DNA of 43,673 bases from Caldifarciminota bacterium (GTDB lineage: Bacteria; Hydrothermota; UBA3073; JACQXS01; JAGMCI01): the NCBI GenBank assembly GCA_023129325.1, contig JAGMCI010000046.1, positions 1-43,673 of the forward strand, read 5' to 3'. The first letter of the stretch is position 1. Every line of letters starts with the position of its first letter. The position numbers were made by a program, and so were the translations under genes. Of this stretch, positions 18,201 to 24,600 are shown piece by piece. The notes below the pieces were generated by a model. That model did no database searches. It worked only from the letters and a program-made list of their open reading frames with translations, and was not told the DNA's origin.

Positions 18201-18995
18201 CAAACTGATGATTATCCAATTCATGTCGAAATTAACGACACTTCTCATTTAGCTACTATAACTGCAGATACTAATTGGTATGGATTTGCAAATATTGTCT
18301 TTAAAGCCACAGACTCCTGGGGAGGAGATGGATGCGATACATTAATGACTATAATAACCCCTATTAATGACCCACCAGTTATCGATAGCTTTAGTCCAGA
18401 ATCGCTATGCACAACTTATACTGATAGTACTCTTTGGCTTTATGTATATGCTCACGACCCAGATTTAAAAGACACATTAACTTACGAGTGGAGGAGAAAT
18501 GGAGTCCTTGATACAACGGGTCTAATGTCTGCTTATTCATATTTAAGTTCCGTACCGACCGTAGATACGGTAAAGGTTGTAGTTAGTGATAAGAGCTTAA
18601 AAGATTCTACTCAATGGGTAATAGTGGTGAAAGTAGGGGTAGAAGAGGAGCTGATACCATTACCAAAGTCTTTTGCCATCCGTCAAAATTCACCTAATCC
18701 ATTTAGCGGACAAACAGCAATTCGTTACCAAATACCAGAAGGGGAGCAAGACATTGGTCTTGCAAAATCAAGAAATCCTAAAGAATTGTCGTATATCTTT
18801 GTTACTCTTAAAATTTACGATATTACTGGTAGTCTTGTCAGAACATTGGTGGATGAACCGCAACAACCAGGCTATTATAGAGTTAGCTGGGATGGATGTG
18901 CTCAAAATGGCAGAAAAGTTCCATCCGGAATTTACTTTTGTCAAATAAAGGCAGGTAAGTTCACAGAGATTAAAAAAGCTATCTTAATCAGATAA
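9216..18995 (+). CDS. Giant gingipain-like C25 cysteine peptidase with C-terminal sorting domain (3259 aa)
   Basis: This is a secreted or surface peptidase with the same N-terminal plan as the 21616 gene. The signal peptide (MKYKFLIFSLLFC...) is interrupted by about 33 repeat-encoded residues before 'LAGEIKHTIEF'. A propeptide follows, then a C25 domain from about 255 ('VEYVIITDSTSYGSYFQPLV') with likely catalytic His477 (HHAAHG) and Cys512 (AISCLPGAF). Beyond it are CARDB/PKD-like repeats, a class-I amidotransferase-like fold (about 950-1145), and three 'PDIxxxPDSLxA' ASH-like repeats (about 1258, 1915, 2452). Two carboxypeptidase-regulatory-like domains (about 1835, 2375), an M6-type 'YYGWLIDDVSV' region (about 2717) and an Ig/cadherin-like part complete the middle. 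The sorting domain starts near 3150 ('NSPNPFSGQTAIRYQIP') and itself holds an unusual insert before 'VTLKIYDITG'. More repeat inserts lie at 16805-16874, 17814-17828 and 18104-18204. Substrate unknown; very large size suggests an adhesive or cell-surface role. Confidence 0.9.
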   Translation: MKYKFLIFSLLFCLLRPASLVGTGTARFAEAPARRARQVSSYPSADGLAGEIKHTIEFQTSGLTFSSQKGYDIVQLKGYGVTSEIGSPMLPLSVLHVLIPPGSEVTRVEIVSKDSEVLPGEYTIYPAQPLQPISSNKKEIKWVEPDKKVYSQATSYPEEIIICSGTGTMGGYRIAGLLVRPLQYIPSQKKLIFHTKIRFKIIYEENVCPVTPKTESQRKIFGDMVKPLVMNPLAISIWAPPLAHQFRSLTLTPDTVEYVIITDSTSYGSYFQPLVDWKTKKGIPSKIVDLLWIYSNYSGDNQERIRNFIIDAVNSWGTIWILLGGDTDVLPERKTWCMSAGGGWLDTIPSDLYYSDLDGSWDADGDGVYGEIEDGVDMYSDVWIGRASINTLQECSTFVNKIFIYEKNPPVYQKKELLLGEYLFGSNWGEWVNDSIADLTPSGYTISKLYESQGNLNASAVLDSIEAGYHFIHHAAHGNVNVISTGSDAIYNADLDSLTNGNLLPIYVAISCLPGAFDFDCYAEHFVNNPNGGGVAACMNSRFGWGSYTGMGPSEYLDISFFEQLFSYNIYKIGMTLGKGNAVYIPQAYSDPYYRWCIYELTLFGDPELPMWTQEPGSLIVTHNPVIPIGMTTFQVTVNNTGKASVESAYVCLLKDGEVYERDYTDASGNVTLLLSPPPASIGSLYVTVTKSNYKPYEGGALVISPSGPYLVYDHYTIIDTLEDNDSLVDAGESIELPVTIHNVGQDTAYGVSVILRTEDSYTTITDSLEDYGDILPGSCRVSVEDFDFDVDNTCPNNHTIYFTLEMKDINDSTWTSTFTIPVPTPILKLYSYIIDDDVVGESSGNDDGVPNPDETIELKVTLKNTGPEDASGVGAILSTTDPYITMIDTIEDFGSIPASDTVTSFDDFDFFIHSDCPKDHNVTFYLNIWDDDPASKDWVDSLKIMVWFPGEVLVVKDGESDLLHYFTDVLDSLNKSYDVRSPTQIDSSFLKLYSIVIWFTGYSFPTLTSTDQQNLISYLDCGGNLFITGQDIGWDIGGTYFYNNYLHANYISDDSYIYTLYGVAGDEIGDGLTISISGGDGANNQEYPSVISAKPEADSVFKYSGDGYGAIKYEGDYRVVYFAFGYEAINNFTDRKEVIERILNWLERGPLIRDVSVSPQYTQPESTVIINATITDPDSVLWALTEIESPDELIQDSVWLYDDGAHNDGMAGDNVYGNSWITLASPMDYLIDILAMDNDSNLTIKNNASWFTTIPPPDIEINPDSLGAELEMGDTTSQILTIKNIGGDTLTFNILESSTSLDLNLQVLEATFRKKSKKIEKHANTPDDASNVYKLPKVRLVKGTPGPFSPGEDTIYYDDGIIYYYSYDYTYWAQRFTPPQGCKIIGALVMTYMTGAPCSLFVWDDDGGLPGNIVAGPYAYTAGDLVWTRVDIPIEYIDNNDFWIGIYAPNQPYQVFDETCDAGRTYGSNDGINWYQYSVAGDVMIRVLVDYEYDVILWLSENPTEGTVPPGDSMNILISYNATGLTPDSTYYAFLKINSNDPYEPVVSVPCTLRVIPPDYYVEVTPEIQDLISFTGDTVWYSLNVRNRGLNDDSYDLTATGNNWTTTIWDSLGTTEITNTGLILQGQSVNIVIKVEISETAGNGEIDTVMVYATSTGEPTTSDYGEIRTTAQAMYSIPWQDGFEQGVNKWVLSGTGNWAIYAGTGQYGTGGAYEGDSVMVMTCATSGTYSWSYADAYFKLAGESNVFVDYYWRTYSLYASESEGIWLDIYDGSWHLGVDSLTGSDTDWQNVHLNLSGYNMINGFIVRFRAYMNYNESSDVAYVDKVKVYTPGLGSVAGTVTDAGTSLPIQDAVVGVEGTGLSDTTDVNGEYQVNNIEVGVYDVSCTATGYLPRTEHNVTVLINDTTIVDFAMTAPDIVINPDTLGSVSVPDDTTYQIMRISNLGTDTLVFNILESETPLRYAKVISKAFRTTDRNFKKNIEPIPNSSLFSKEALFQRLRLSSPISSVKPTGTLSPPSGTWELLLEDPDEPENTYDLHELYAQHSTDELYFKITTYQPWTDPDNDILAVIYLDTDQDSSTGYNSSYGYNMNDIGAEYAILFGIGYSDLWKWNSVSEEFEYYGPLSYLNLPWNSDSAEAGVFISDISGYKTALNPIDILTEFYDLYSYYIDYAPDSTCGHVTYPSGIDWLSEDPTQGIVPPGDSIDILISYDAVGLSMDSTYYAFLKINSNDPDEPIISIPCSLHIMGMPVLSYYSHTIDDDSFGESSGDGDGIPEAGETIELPVTLINTGTDSAYKVISVISNSNEWVTLIDTIEEFGALPPGTTGTTLDDYVFSIDSECPDNETATFILSIIDTTGYSWVDSFNVILRHFSVISGKITDKATGDGILGAIVSYTGPINGADTTDLGGNYEITNLPGGTYTLIASASGFLDSKPVTAPVPPDTDVFFALGAPDIKVIPDSLNAILVIGDTTSQVMKISNSGSDTLTFNIFESVRTGNISPKKVKTYYQRRHYSVEGKDFYSPRVGAGFTSGGTGFQPVKAHSQDGCATKPQGLPHAESTPLQSILFSDDMESGIGDWTTIDYSGNGNLWHQVSSHLYVDPAYHSPTHSWWCGIDSTGNYNSGSAVTNALVSPSLNLAGYDSVKFSFWEYYQTELTWDIVEIHISTDGINWTPLRSGTSGNSGIWVETRFDISSYIDNIIKLRFYFDTQDGYQNNYYGWLIDDVSVTGYGGGVDWLSEEPQEGAIPPDDSIDVIVSYNTQWLMPDSTYRVMLNINSNDLDEKVVYIPVSLQVIYPSGDILPVVITNPLDTVYVDSTYTLQALVTNQGSNMVDFPVICIIDTSDNLIYADTQYVSDINGGDTLLVTFQSASGGWAVPSPRTDYRIRVITLFSNDTIPSNDTLSVIIHEYNDSPVVSGFAYIVFPEDSFYTINLNNYVFDTDDPDSELSWDYEIAGIAKKNKGVPVLECPAHRTMCGIVACLAYCESRRACKITDFALQTDDYPIHVEINDTSHLATITADTNWYGFANIVFKATDSWGGDGCDTLMTIITPINDPPVIDSFSPESLCTTYTDSTLWLYVYAHDPDLKDTLTYEWRRNGVLDTTGLMSAYSYLSSVPTVDTVKVVVSDKSLKDSTQWVIVVKVGVEEELIPLPKSFAIRQNSPNPFSGQTAIRYQIPEGEQDIGLAKSRNPKELSYIFVTLKIYDITGSLVRTLVDEPQQPGYYRVSWDGCAQNGRKVPSGIYFCQIKAGKFTEIKKAILIR
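9256..9358. repeat. Cluster of palindromes inserted in the signal-peptide region
   Basis: Outer arms CTGCCTGCTC / GAGCAAGGCAG enclose CGTCCC...GGGACG and GCTTCG-C-CGAAGC. Then follows the 16-bp perfect palindrome TCCGTCAGCTGACGGA (9341-9356), which recurs at 33800-33815. The block is translated in frame as about 33 residues between the hydrophobic core and the expected cleavage site. Confidence 0.75.
16805..16874. repeat. Nested palindromes inside giant peptidase gene
   Basis: TGGTGG (16805-16810) and CCACCA (16855-16860) flank ACAGGCT-TCC-AGCCTGT (16812-16828) and CACAGCCA-GGA-TGGCTGTG (16836-16854). AAACC-GCAA-GGTTT (16859-16872) follows. The block is read in frame as 'SGGTGFQPVKAHSQDGCATK' and onward. 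Confidence 0.8.
17814..17828. repeat. 15-bp palindromic module in giant peptidase gene
   Basis: TCCGCC-TCA-GGCGGA, translated as SASGG in 'FQSASGGWAV'. The same module and frame occur in cinA; the 32605-32619 relative (loop TCT) is also read as SASGG. Confidence 0.85.
18104..18204. repeat. Palindrome split by a 66-bp insert of two other modules
   Basis: The host palindrome is TTTGGAG (18104-18110) continuing at 18177-18204 (TGCAAAATC-ACC-GATTTTGCA then CTCCAAA). It would have 16-bp stems and a 3-nt loop if joined. Between its parts lie exactly 66 bp (18111-18176): the CCCGCAC-type palindrome (18113-18138) and a GCCTGCCTCGCC...GCGAGTCAAGGCGGG module (18144-18174). The latter has a relative on the other strand at 40579-40606. 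All of it is translated without a stop. Confidence 0.85.
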
Positions 18996-19490
18996 GATTT
19001 CCTCGTTCCGATTCGTCAGAGTGAACTTGATAAGTTCAAGGGCTTTGTGAGCAGCTTTTTCTCGTATTTCAAAACGGTTCCCTTTAAATAAAAATCTCTC
19101 AGACCTTAAAATATTTTTTCCGCCTGAGGCGGATGATAGCCCTATATAAACAAGACCTACTGGCTTCTCTCGTGTCCCACCACCGGGACCTGCAATTCCA
19201 GTAGTTGATAATCCAAGAGTAGCTCCAGTAACTTTCCTTATACCATTTGCTAATTCGCAAGCTACTTCTGAACTCACAGCACCATATTCTTTTAAAGTAG
19301 CTGCACTCACTTGAACGAGTTTTTGTTTTAATTCATTTGAATAAGCGACGACGCCGCCGAGAAAATAATCTGAACTACCTGGAATATCAGTAATTAGCTT
19401 CTGAATAAGCCCACCAGTGCAAGATTCAACAACCGCAATAGTAAGTTCCTTTTCCTTTAAAATCTTCCCAACCTCTTCCTCAATTCTCAT
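18984..19490 (-). CDS. CinA C-terminal domain protein (nicotinamide-nucleotide amidase, PncC-like)
   Basis: The 168-residue stand-alone CinA C-terminal domain deamidates nicotinamide mononucleotide to nicotinate mononucleotide in NAD salvage. Motifs seen are VESCTGG (21-27), GGVVAYSNELK (45-55) and TTGIAGPGGG (96-105). A 15-bp palindromic module (19119-19133) adds SASGG at 120-124 in the 'VYIGLSS...' strand region, in frame. The 3' end overlaps the convergent giant peptidase gene by 12 bp. A 34-bp palindromic module abuts the start codon directly (19491-19524), so no Shine-Dalgarno sequence is visible. Confidence 0.93.
   Translation of the reverse strand: MRIEEEVGKILKEKELTIAVVESCTGGLIQKLITDIPGSSDYFLGGVVAYSNELKQKLVQVSAATLKEYGAVSSEVACELANGIRKVTGATLGLSTTGIAGPGGGTREKPVGLVYIGLSSASGGKNILRSERFLFKGNRFEIREKAAHKALELIKFTLTNRNEEILSD
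19119..19133. repeat. 15-bp palindromic module inside cinA
   Basis: TCCGCC-TGA-GGCGGA on the plus strand; on the coding (minus) strand it reads TCC GCC TCA GGC GGA, giving SASGG. Confidence 0.85.
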
Positions 19491-19524
19491 CGCTTCGTCG
19501 CCAAAGCTATGAAGCGTCGGCGAC
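19491..19524. repeat. 34-bp module with interleaved inverted repeats, copy 1
   Basis: CGCTTC GTCGCC AAAGCTAT GAAGCG TC GGCGAC. CGCTTC pairs with GAAGCG and GTCGCC with GGCGAC, in order A-B-A'-B'. It is identical over 34 bp to 20572-20605 and lies flush against the cinA start codon. Confidence 0.9.
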
Positions 19525-19530
19525 TATCGT

Positions 19531-19622
19531 CCATTCTTATCCCGATTTACCGGGATATTAGAATGGCGTATATCCCGCACTGTAGGGGCGTATTGCTATA
19601 CGCCCCTATCATTTGTGCGGGA
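19531..19622. repeat. Two nested palindrome pairs upstream of cinA
   Basis: CCATTCT/AGAATGG (19531-19537/19560-19566) enclose TATCCCG...CGGGATA (19538-19557). Next, TCCCGCAC/GTGCGGGA (19573-19580/19615-19622) enclose TAGGGGCGTAT-TGCT-ATACGCCCCTA (19583-19608). Together with 19491-19524 they fill the gap of about 200 bp; I see no gene there. Confidence 0.85.
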
Positions 19623-19670
19623 CCTTTTTAAATTATTATACCCTCAAGCCAGAAAAAGTCAAGTAGAAAC

Positions 19671-19690
19671 AGCCACGGATTTCACAGATT
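19671..19690. repeat. Left inverted repeat flanking the 354-aa gene
   Basis: AGCCACGGATTTCACAGATT matches the reverse complement of 20849-20868 at 18 of 20 positions. The pair encloses a 1.2-kb unit with one gene. Confidence 0.7.
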
Positions 19691-20754
19691 CAATTTTGTT
19701 TTACAATAAATATCAAATCACTTATGTCTTTGGACACAGCCTTTTCAGGGTTAGCAAAAGCAACAGGCTTTTGAATAATGCGATGGTTTTCAAGGTAGTC
19801 CAGAATATCCCACATAAGTTCATGGTAAATAATTACTATTGTCTCACTCATATTCTTCAACTGCAACTTTTTCTGCAAATTTTCTATATTAAGCACTTCT
19901 AAAGATTGGTAGGCAACTTTTTTAGATAAAGAGATGCAAGTTTGATATAGCTTATTTGAGCTATCTTCAACAATAATGGGAATAGTGAAATTACCTTTGG
20001 AGTCAAAGATATTATATGGCTTAAAGAATTGCTTTGCCCTTTCATTTTTGACTTTCCCATATTTCTTAAGGTCCTCAAATAAAGATATGAATGCCTTAAC
20101 ATCTGAATAAAAAGAATTTATCTGTTTAGTCGCAGAACTCCAGTTGACATATAAGCCAACTCCTTGCTCTACTGACGAGTTAGTGCCACAAGAAAAATCT
20201 CTTGATGGATAAACAGCCCAAACAATACCAGCCCAGAATGGTTTTTTAGTAGTGGTTTTCATTTCATGGACGGCTTGGACTAATTTTTTCTCCTGGAGTC
20301 TATACCAAACAAGATTATCTAAGATGTAAGAAAAGAGGATTGTATATGTGTTTCTTTCATATCCATTAGATTTCAATAGCTTTCTCAGCGAATAGATATC
20401 GTCTGTCAGCTTCGGCACCATTTTAAGGGCAGCTACTTTAGTAATATTTCTTAAATATTCAGTCTTTGGTGAGTCAAGAATTGGGAAATTAGTCTGAAAC
20501 ATCTCCCCTTTTTTCCTTAATAGGCGCCAGTTCTGTAAAAGTCTTAACTGGTTCTGAGTTATATCAATCCGCGCTTCGTCGCCAAAGCTATGAAGCGTCG
20601 GCGACCTCAGGCGGACTTGCTTAAGTTGTTCAAGAGTTTTACCTATTTGACAATTTAATAAGATTTCTTCATTGTTATCAGCCCTGATTATGCTTTGTGG
20701 ACTTGAGCCAGTGCAAGTGCCAAAGAAGTGAAGCTCGTGCTTTTTAAAATTCAT
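19690..20754 (-). CDS. Unknown 354-aa protein, possible winged-helix N-terminus
   Basis: I do not recognise the family. The N-terminal third ('ILLNCQIGKTLEQLKQ' then 'ITQNQLRLLQNWRLLRKKGEMF') has the look of a winged-helix DNA-binding domain, and the rest is mixed helical with two conspicuous stretches ('KPFWAGIVWAVYPSRDFSCG', 'QGVGLYVNWSSATKQINSFY'). Between putative helices 1 and 2 sits a doubly nested repeat insert (20568-20615) encoding 'VRLRSPTLHSFGDEAR'. The reading frame survives it. The gene is flanked by 20-bp inverted repeats (19671-19690, 20849-20868) and lies between cinA and deoC. No start-proximal Shine-Dalgarno sequence or promoter was found. A regulator is one possibility; confidence in function is low. 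Confidence 0.75.
   Translation of the reverse strand: MNFKKHELHFFGTCTGSSPQSIIRADNNEEILLNCQIGKTLEQLKQVRLRSPTLHSFGDEARIDITQNQLRLLQNWRLLRKKGEMFQTNFPILDSPKTEYLRNITKVAALKMVPKLTDDIYSLRKLLKSNGYERNTYTILFSYILDNLVWYRLQEKKLVQAVHEMKTTTKKPFWAGIVWAVYPSRDFSCGTNSSVEQGVGLYVNWSSATKQINSFYSDVKAFISLFEDLKKYGKVKNERAKQFFKPYNIFDSKGNFTIPIIVEDSSNKLYQTCISLSKKVAYQSLEVLNIENLQKKLQLKNMSETIVIIYHELMWDILDYLENHRIIQKPVAFANPEKAVSKDISDLIFIVKQN
20568..20615. repeat. 33-bp module inserted in 15-bp module, inside a gene
   Basis: TCCGC (20568-20572) and CTCAGGCGGA (20606-20615) rejoin to the exact 15-bp module when the 33 bp at 20573-20605 are removed. The insert, with the preceding C, is identical to 19491-19524. Thirty-three is divisible by three, and the frame of the 354-aa gene is kept. 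Confidence 0.9.
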
Positions 20755-20784
20755 ATTAGTTTATATCCAGTTCAGCTTTTGTTC

Positions 20785-20818
20785 ACCCCGTTAGATGACT
20801 TTTTGTATCTAACGGGGT
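20785..20818. repeat. Hairpin, 12-bp stems
   Basis: ACCCCGTTAGAT (20785-20796) pairs with ATCTAACGGGGT (20807-20818) around a 10-nt loop. It lies in the gap between deoC and the 354-aa gene. No T-run follows on the minus strand. Confidence 0.75.
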
Positions 20819-20848
20819 TCATCCGCGGTTAATACATTGTTTTGAATA

Positions 20849-20868
20849 ATCTGTCAAATCCGTGGTTA
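20849..20868. repeat. Right inverted repeat flanking the 354-aa gene
   Basis: AATCTGTCAAATCCGTGGTT; its reverse complement matches 19671-19690 at 18 of 20 positions. It contains the deoC stop codon (TAA at 20868-20866). Confidence 0.7.
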
Positions 20869-21522
20869 CAGTTTTTGCCTGACGATTTGGACTCCATGAG
20901 AGGTGCCAATTCTTGAGGCGCCAGCTTCGATAAATTTGATGACCTGGTCCCAAGTTCTTATTCCGCCGGAGGCTTTGACACCAAAATCCGGACCCACTAC
21001 TTTTCTCATTAGTTTGACATCCTCAATTGTAGCACCACTATATCCAAAGCCAGTTGATGTCTTTACAAAATGAGCGCCAGAATTCACTACAATTTTACAG
21101 GCTTTAATCTTTTCTTCTTTATTAAGGACTCCTGCTTCAATAATTACTTTTACTATTTTGCCTTTGGCAGAATCAACAACTGCCTGTATGTCGTCTTTTA
21201 CTTTTTTGTAAAATCCTGATTTAAGAAAGCCAATATTTATTACCATATCAAGCTCATCTGCGCCATTTTTAATGCATTCTATTGCTTCAGCAGATTTTGC
21301 TTTTGTGTTTGTTGTTCCAAAAGGAAAACCAATTACAGAGCATACTTTAATATCAGTTCCTTTAAGTTCTTTTGCCGCAAAGGATACCCAACAGGGATTG
21401 ACACAGCAACTCCAAAAACCGAATTTCTTTGCTTCAAGGACAAGTTTTTTTATATCATTTTGCATTGCTTCAGGCTTAAGTAAAGTATGGTCAATTATCC
21501 CAGAAACCTCTTGCAATTTCAT
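20866..21522 (-). CDS. deoC: Deoxyribose-phosphate aldolase
   Basis: This class I aldolase cleaves 2-deoxyribose 5-phosphate to glyceraldehyde 3-phosphate and acetaldehyde in deoxynucleoside catabolism. The 218-residue protein has the family marks: IDHTLLKPEA (10-19), IGFPFGTTNTKAK (64-76), Asp92 in ELDMVINIG, Schiff-base Lys154 in VKTSTGF, and Lys183 in GVKASGGIRT. A promoter with TATAAT 7 nt before the ATG implies a leaderless mRNA. A nucleoside phosphorylase that could feed the same pathway is at 39132, not adjacent. The stop codon lies in a repeat arm, so the last residues may have been altered. Confidence 0.97.
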   Translation of the reverse strand: MKLQEVSGIIDHTLLKPEAMQNDIKKLVLEAKKFGFWSCCVNPCWVSFAAKELKGTDIKVCSVIGFPFGTTNTKAKSAEAIECIKNGADELDMVINIGFLKSGFYKKVKDDIQAVVDSAKGKIVKVIIEAGVLNKEEKIKACKIVVNSGAHFVKTSTGFGYSGATIEDVKLMRKVVGPDFGVKASGGIRTWDQVIKFIEAGASRIGTSHGVQIVRQKL

Positions 21523-21529
21523 GCTCTTT

Positions 21530-21557
21530 ATTATACCCTAATCTACTCATTTGTCAA
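21530..21557 (-). promoter_or_regulatory. deoC promoter (leaderless architecture)
   Basis: Minus strand TTGACA (21557-21552), a 16-nt spacer and TATAAT (21535-21530), then 7 nt to the ATG at 21522. No Shine-Dalgarno sequence. Confidence 0.8.
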
Positions 21558-21615
21558 TTTTTTCTTGACAAAATTTGGTCTATAATATACCATTGATTTT
21601 AAAAGGAGGTGTAAG

Positions 21616-24600
21616 ATGAGAAAGGGTTTTGTAATTTTTGCTGGTATGTTATCTCTTTGGGGGATGGTTTTTGCTGGAGAGATAACACACACAATATATT
21701 TCTCACCAGCAGATTTCTCATTCAGTAAGATAAAGGGTTATGATTTTATCACCCTATCTGGTTGTGGACACACAAATCGCATAGGAGAGCCTATGCTTCC
21801 TTATATAAATGTATCTGCTCTTATCCCACCGAGCGCAACTGCAAAAGAGGTAAAAATCGTATCTATAGAATCAGCAGAGGTTCACGGTACTTATAAGCTC
21901 TTTCCTGCACAACCTCCAAGACCTATTTCAGCAGAGACTCCCCTGAAATTCGTAAAACCTAAACCAGAAATCTACTCTCTTCCTATTCCTTATCCTAAGG
22001 AGAAAATCAGCAATCTACACACAGGCTCGATGGCAGGTTTTAGACTGGCAAGTCTTGATATTTATCCAGTGCAGTATATACCAGGAGAGGGGACCATCAG
22101 ACTCTTTACAAGAATTACATTCAGTTTACATTATGACGAACATAGCACACAGGTTAAAGCTATCTATAAGAAAAAGATGGACCTATTCAAAGAAACGGTA
22201 AGAAAAATGATAATAAACCCGGGAGATATAGACATATTTTCACCGCCACTCTTATCCCATAAAGGGAGTAAACTCCTACCAGCAGACATAGTTGATTATG
22301 TAATAATCACTCCCTCTACCTATGAATCCTACTTTCAGAAACTGGTTGATTGGAAAGAGAAGAAAGGTCTGAAGAAAGCAAAGGTTGTGACAACTGACTG
22401 GATTTATCCAAACTATACAGGCATTGACAATCAAGAAGATATAAGAGAATTTATAAAGGATGCAGACACAACCTGGGGAACTTCTTACTTCCTTCTTGGT
22501 GGTGACACTTATGTTGTTCCTTATAGAGGATGCTTTGGAGAAGTAGATACAAATTTTTACCCTGCACCACCATATGTAATAGATTCGTTCATTCCATGCG
22601 ACCTATATTTTTCAGACCTTGATGGTAATTGGGACGCAGATGGTGATGGTGTTTACGGGGAATTTATAGCCCAATGGAGTTCAAGCGATGATAGTGTAGA
22701 TATGTATCCTGATGTATTTATTGGAAGGGCTCCTATAGAAAATGTTGGAGAATGCACAACATTTGTTGAGAAGGTATTGAGATATGAGAAAAATCCTTCT
22801 TTAACTTATCAGGAGGGGCTCCTCCTTCCAGCAGAAATTTTGTGGCCTGGCTACCCTGGAGATATTGTAAATGACTCTATAGCAAATCTTGCTCCATCCA
22901 GTTATCAGAAATCAAAGTTATATGAGACATCTGGTAATCTGAGCGATGTAGCGGTTATGGATTCAATAAACAGTGGTTTTGGGTTCGTTCACTTTGCAGC
23001 ACATGGGGGCTGGAGTCTTATCTCTACTGGCGCCACTTATATATCTAATTCTGAGGCAGATAATGCAGCAAATATGAATAAGCTATGTGTATGTAATGCA
23101 ATTTGCTGTTGGGTTGGAGCAATGGACTACGATTGTATCGTTGAGAGATTTATGAATGACCCTGATGGCGGGAGTGTTGCGTGGATAGGTAACTCAAGAT
23201 ATGGATGGGGAAGTGGAGTTTTACCTGCTTGGTCTGAGAGAATAGATATAAAAATGTTTTATAGGCTCTGGCATCAAGGGGACTATAATATTGGTAAAAA
23301 CTTGGGAAATGCAAAATCAGCTTTTATCCCAGGTGCGGACCAGGTTTGGAAGTGGTGCATATATGACCTTAATTTATTTGGATGTCCGGAGATGCCTGTA
23401 TGGACAAGAAATCCTGATAGTTTGTCTGTTACTCATAGCTCAATAGTTTCCACTGGTTCAAGTGTTTTTAATGTCCATGTGGATAGTGTTATAACAGGTG
23501 GTGCTGATGTTGAAAACGCTTATGTATGCCTTATGTGTAAAAGTGATACGACTGTGTATGCAAGGGGATATACAAATTTATCAGGAGATATAGGTATACC
23601 TGTCTCACCGGGAATTGCTGGTGATACAATGTGGATTACTGTAACAAAGCATAATTTTTTGCCCTATGAGGGATATGCAATTGTATCTGCTGGTCCTGAT
23701 ATAACTGTATCACCTGATACACTTGAATTTGAGATAATATTAGCAAAACAAACTGACACTGATACTATGTGGGTAGACAATGTGGGAACTGCAAATCTTA
23801 ATGTTGATTCAATTACTACAAGTACCTCCTGGGTTGATTCAATATGGCCAACTAATTTTACTGTCTTCCCACGCAAAACGCCCGTGACTGTCGTGACTGG
23901 AATACCTGTGACCGTGAGAGTGGATACTCAAGGAGTCTCGCCAGGCACTTATTATGGAAACCTTTTAATACACTCAAATGACCCTGATGAGTCTATTTAC
24001 TATGAGTTTGTAAAACTAACAATTTCTGAACCAGATATAGCCGTATCACCAGATACACTTGAATTTGAAATAATGTTAGTAAAACAAACTGATACTGATA
24101 CAATGTGGATTAAGAATATGGGGGCTGCAAACCTTAATGTTGACTCAATTACTACAGGCATTTCCTGGGTTGATTCTATAGGACCTACAAATTTCTCTCT
24201 TTTACCGGGTGACTCAGAACTTGTAATCGTAACAGTAGATACTCAAGGAGTCTCTCCTGGCACTTATTACGGGAACCTTCTGATATATTCTAATGACCCC
24301 GATGGGTCTATATACTGTGAGCCTGTTAAGTTTGTTGTTACTGGAACTCCAGATATAGCTGTATTGCCAGATACACTTGAATTTGAGATAGCAAAGCAAA
24401 CTGACACTGATACAATGTGGATTAAGAATATGGGGAGCGCAAATCTTGATGTTACAAATATTACCAAGACACAGGCCTGGATTATATCAATTGATACTAC
24501 ATCATTTACAGTATTACCCGGAGATTCACAACCAGTTGAAGTGATTGTGAGTGGTTCGGGGCTCACAATCGGTATCTATTACGATAGTCTTACAATAACC

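Noticed and set aside
20785-20818. Terminator for deoC
   Set aside because: A good stem but no T-run after it on the minus strand, and it resembles the other palindromic modules.
21565-21586. TTGACA...TATAAT upstream of the 21616 peptidase as a promoter
   Set aside because: The two boxes are only 10 nt apart; the true promoter could not be fixed.
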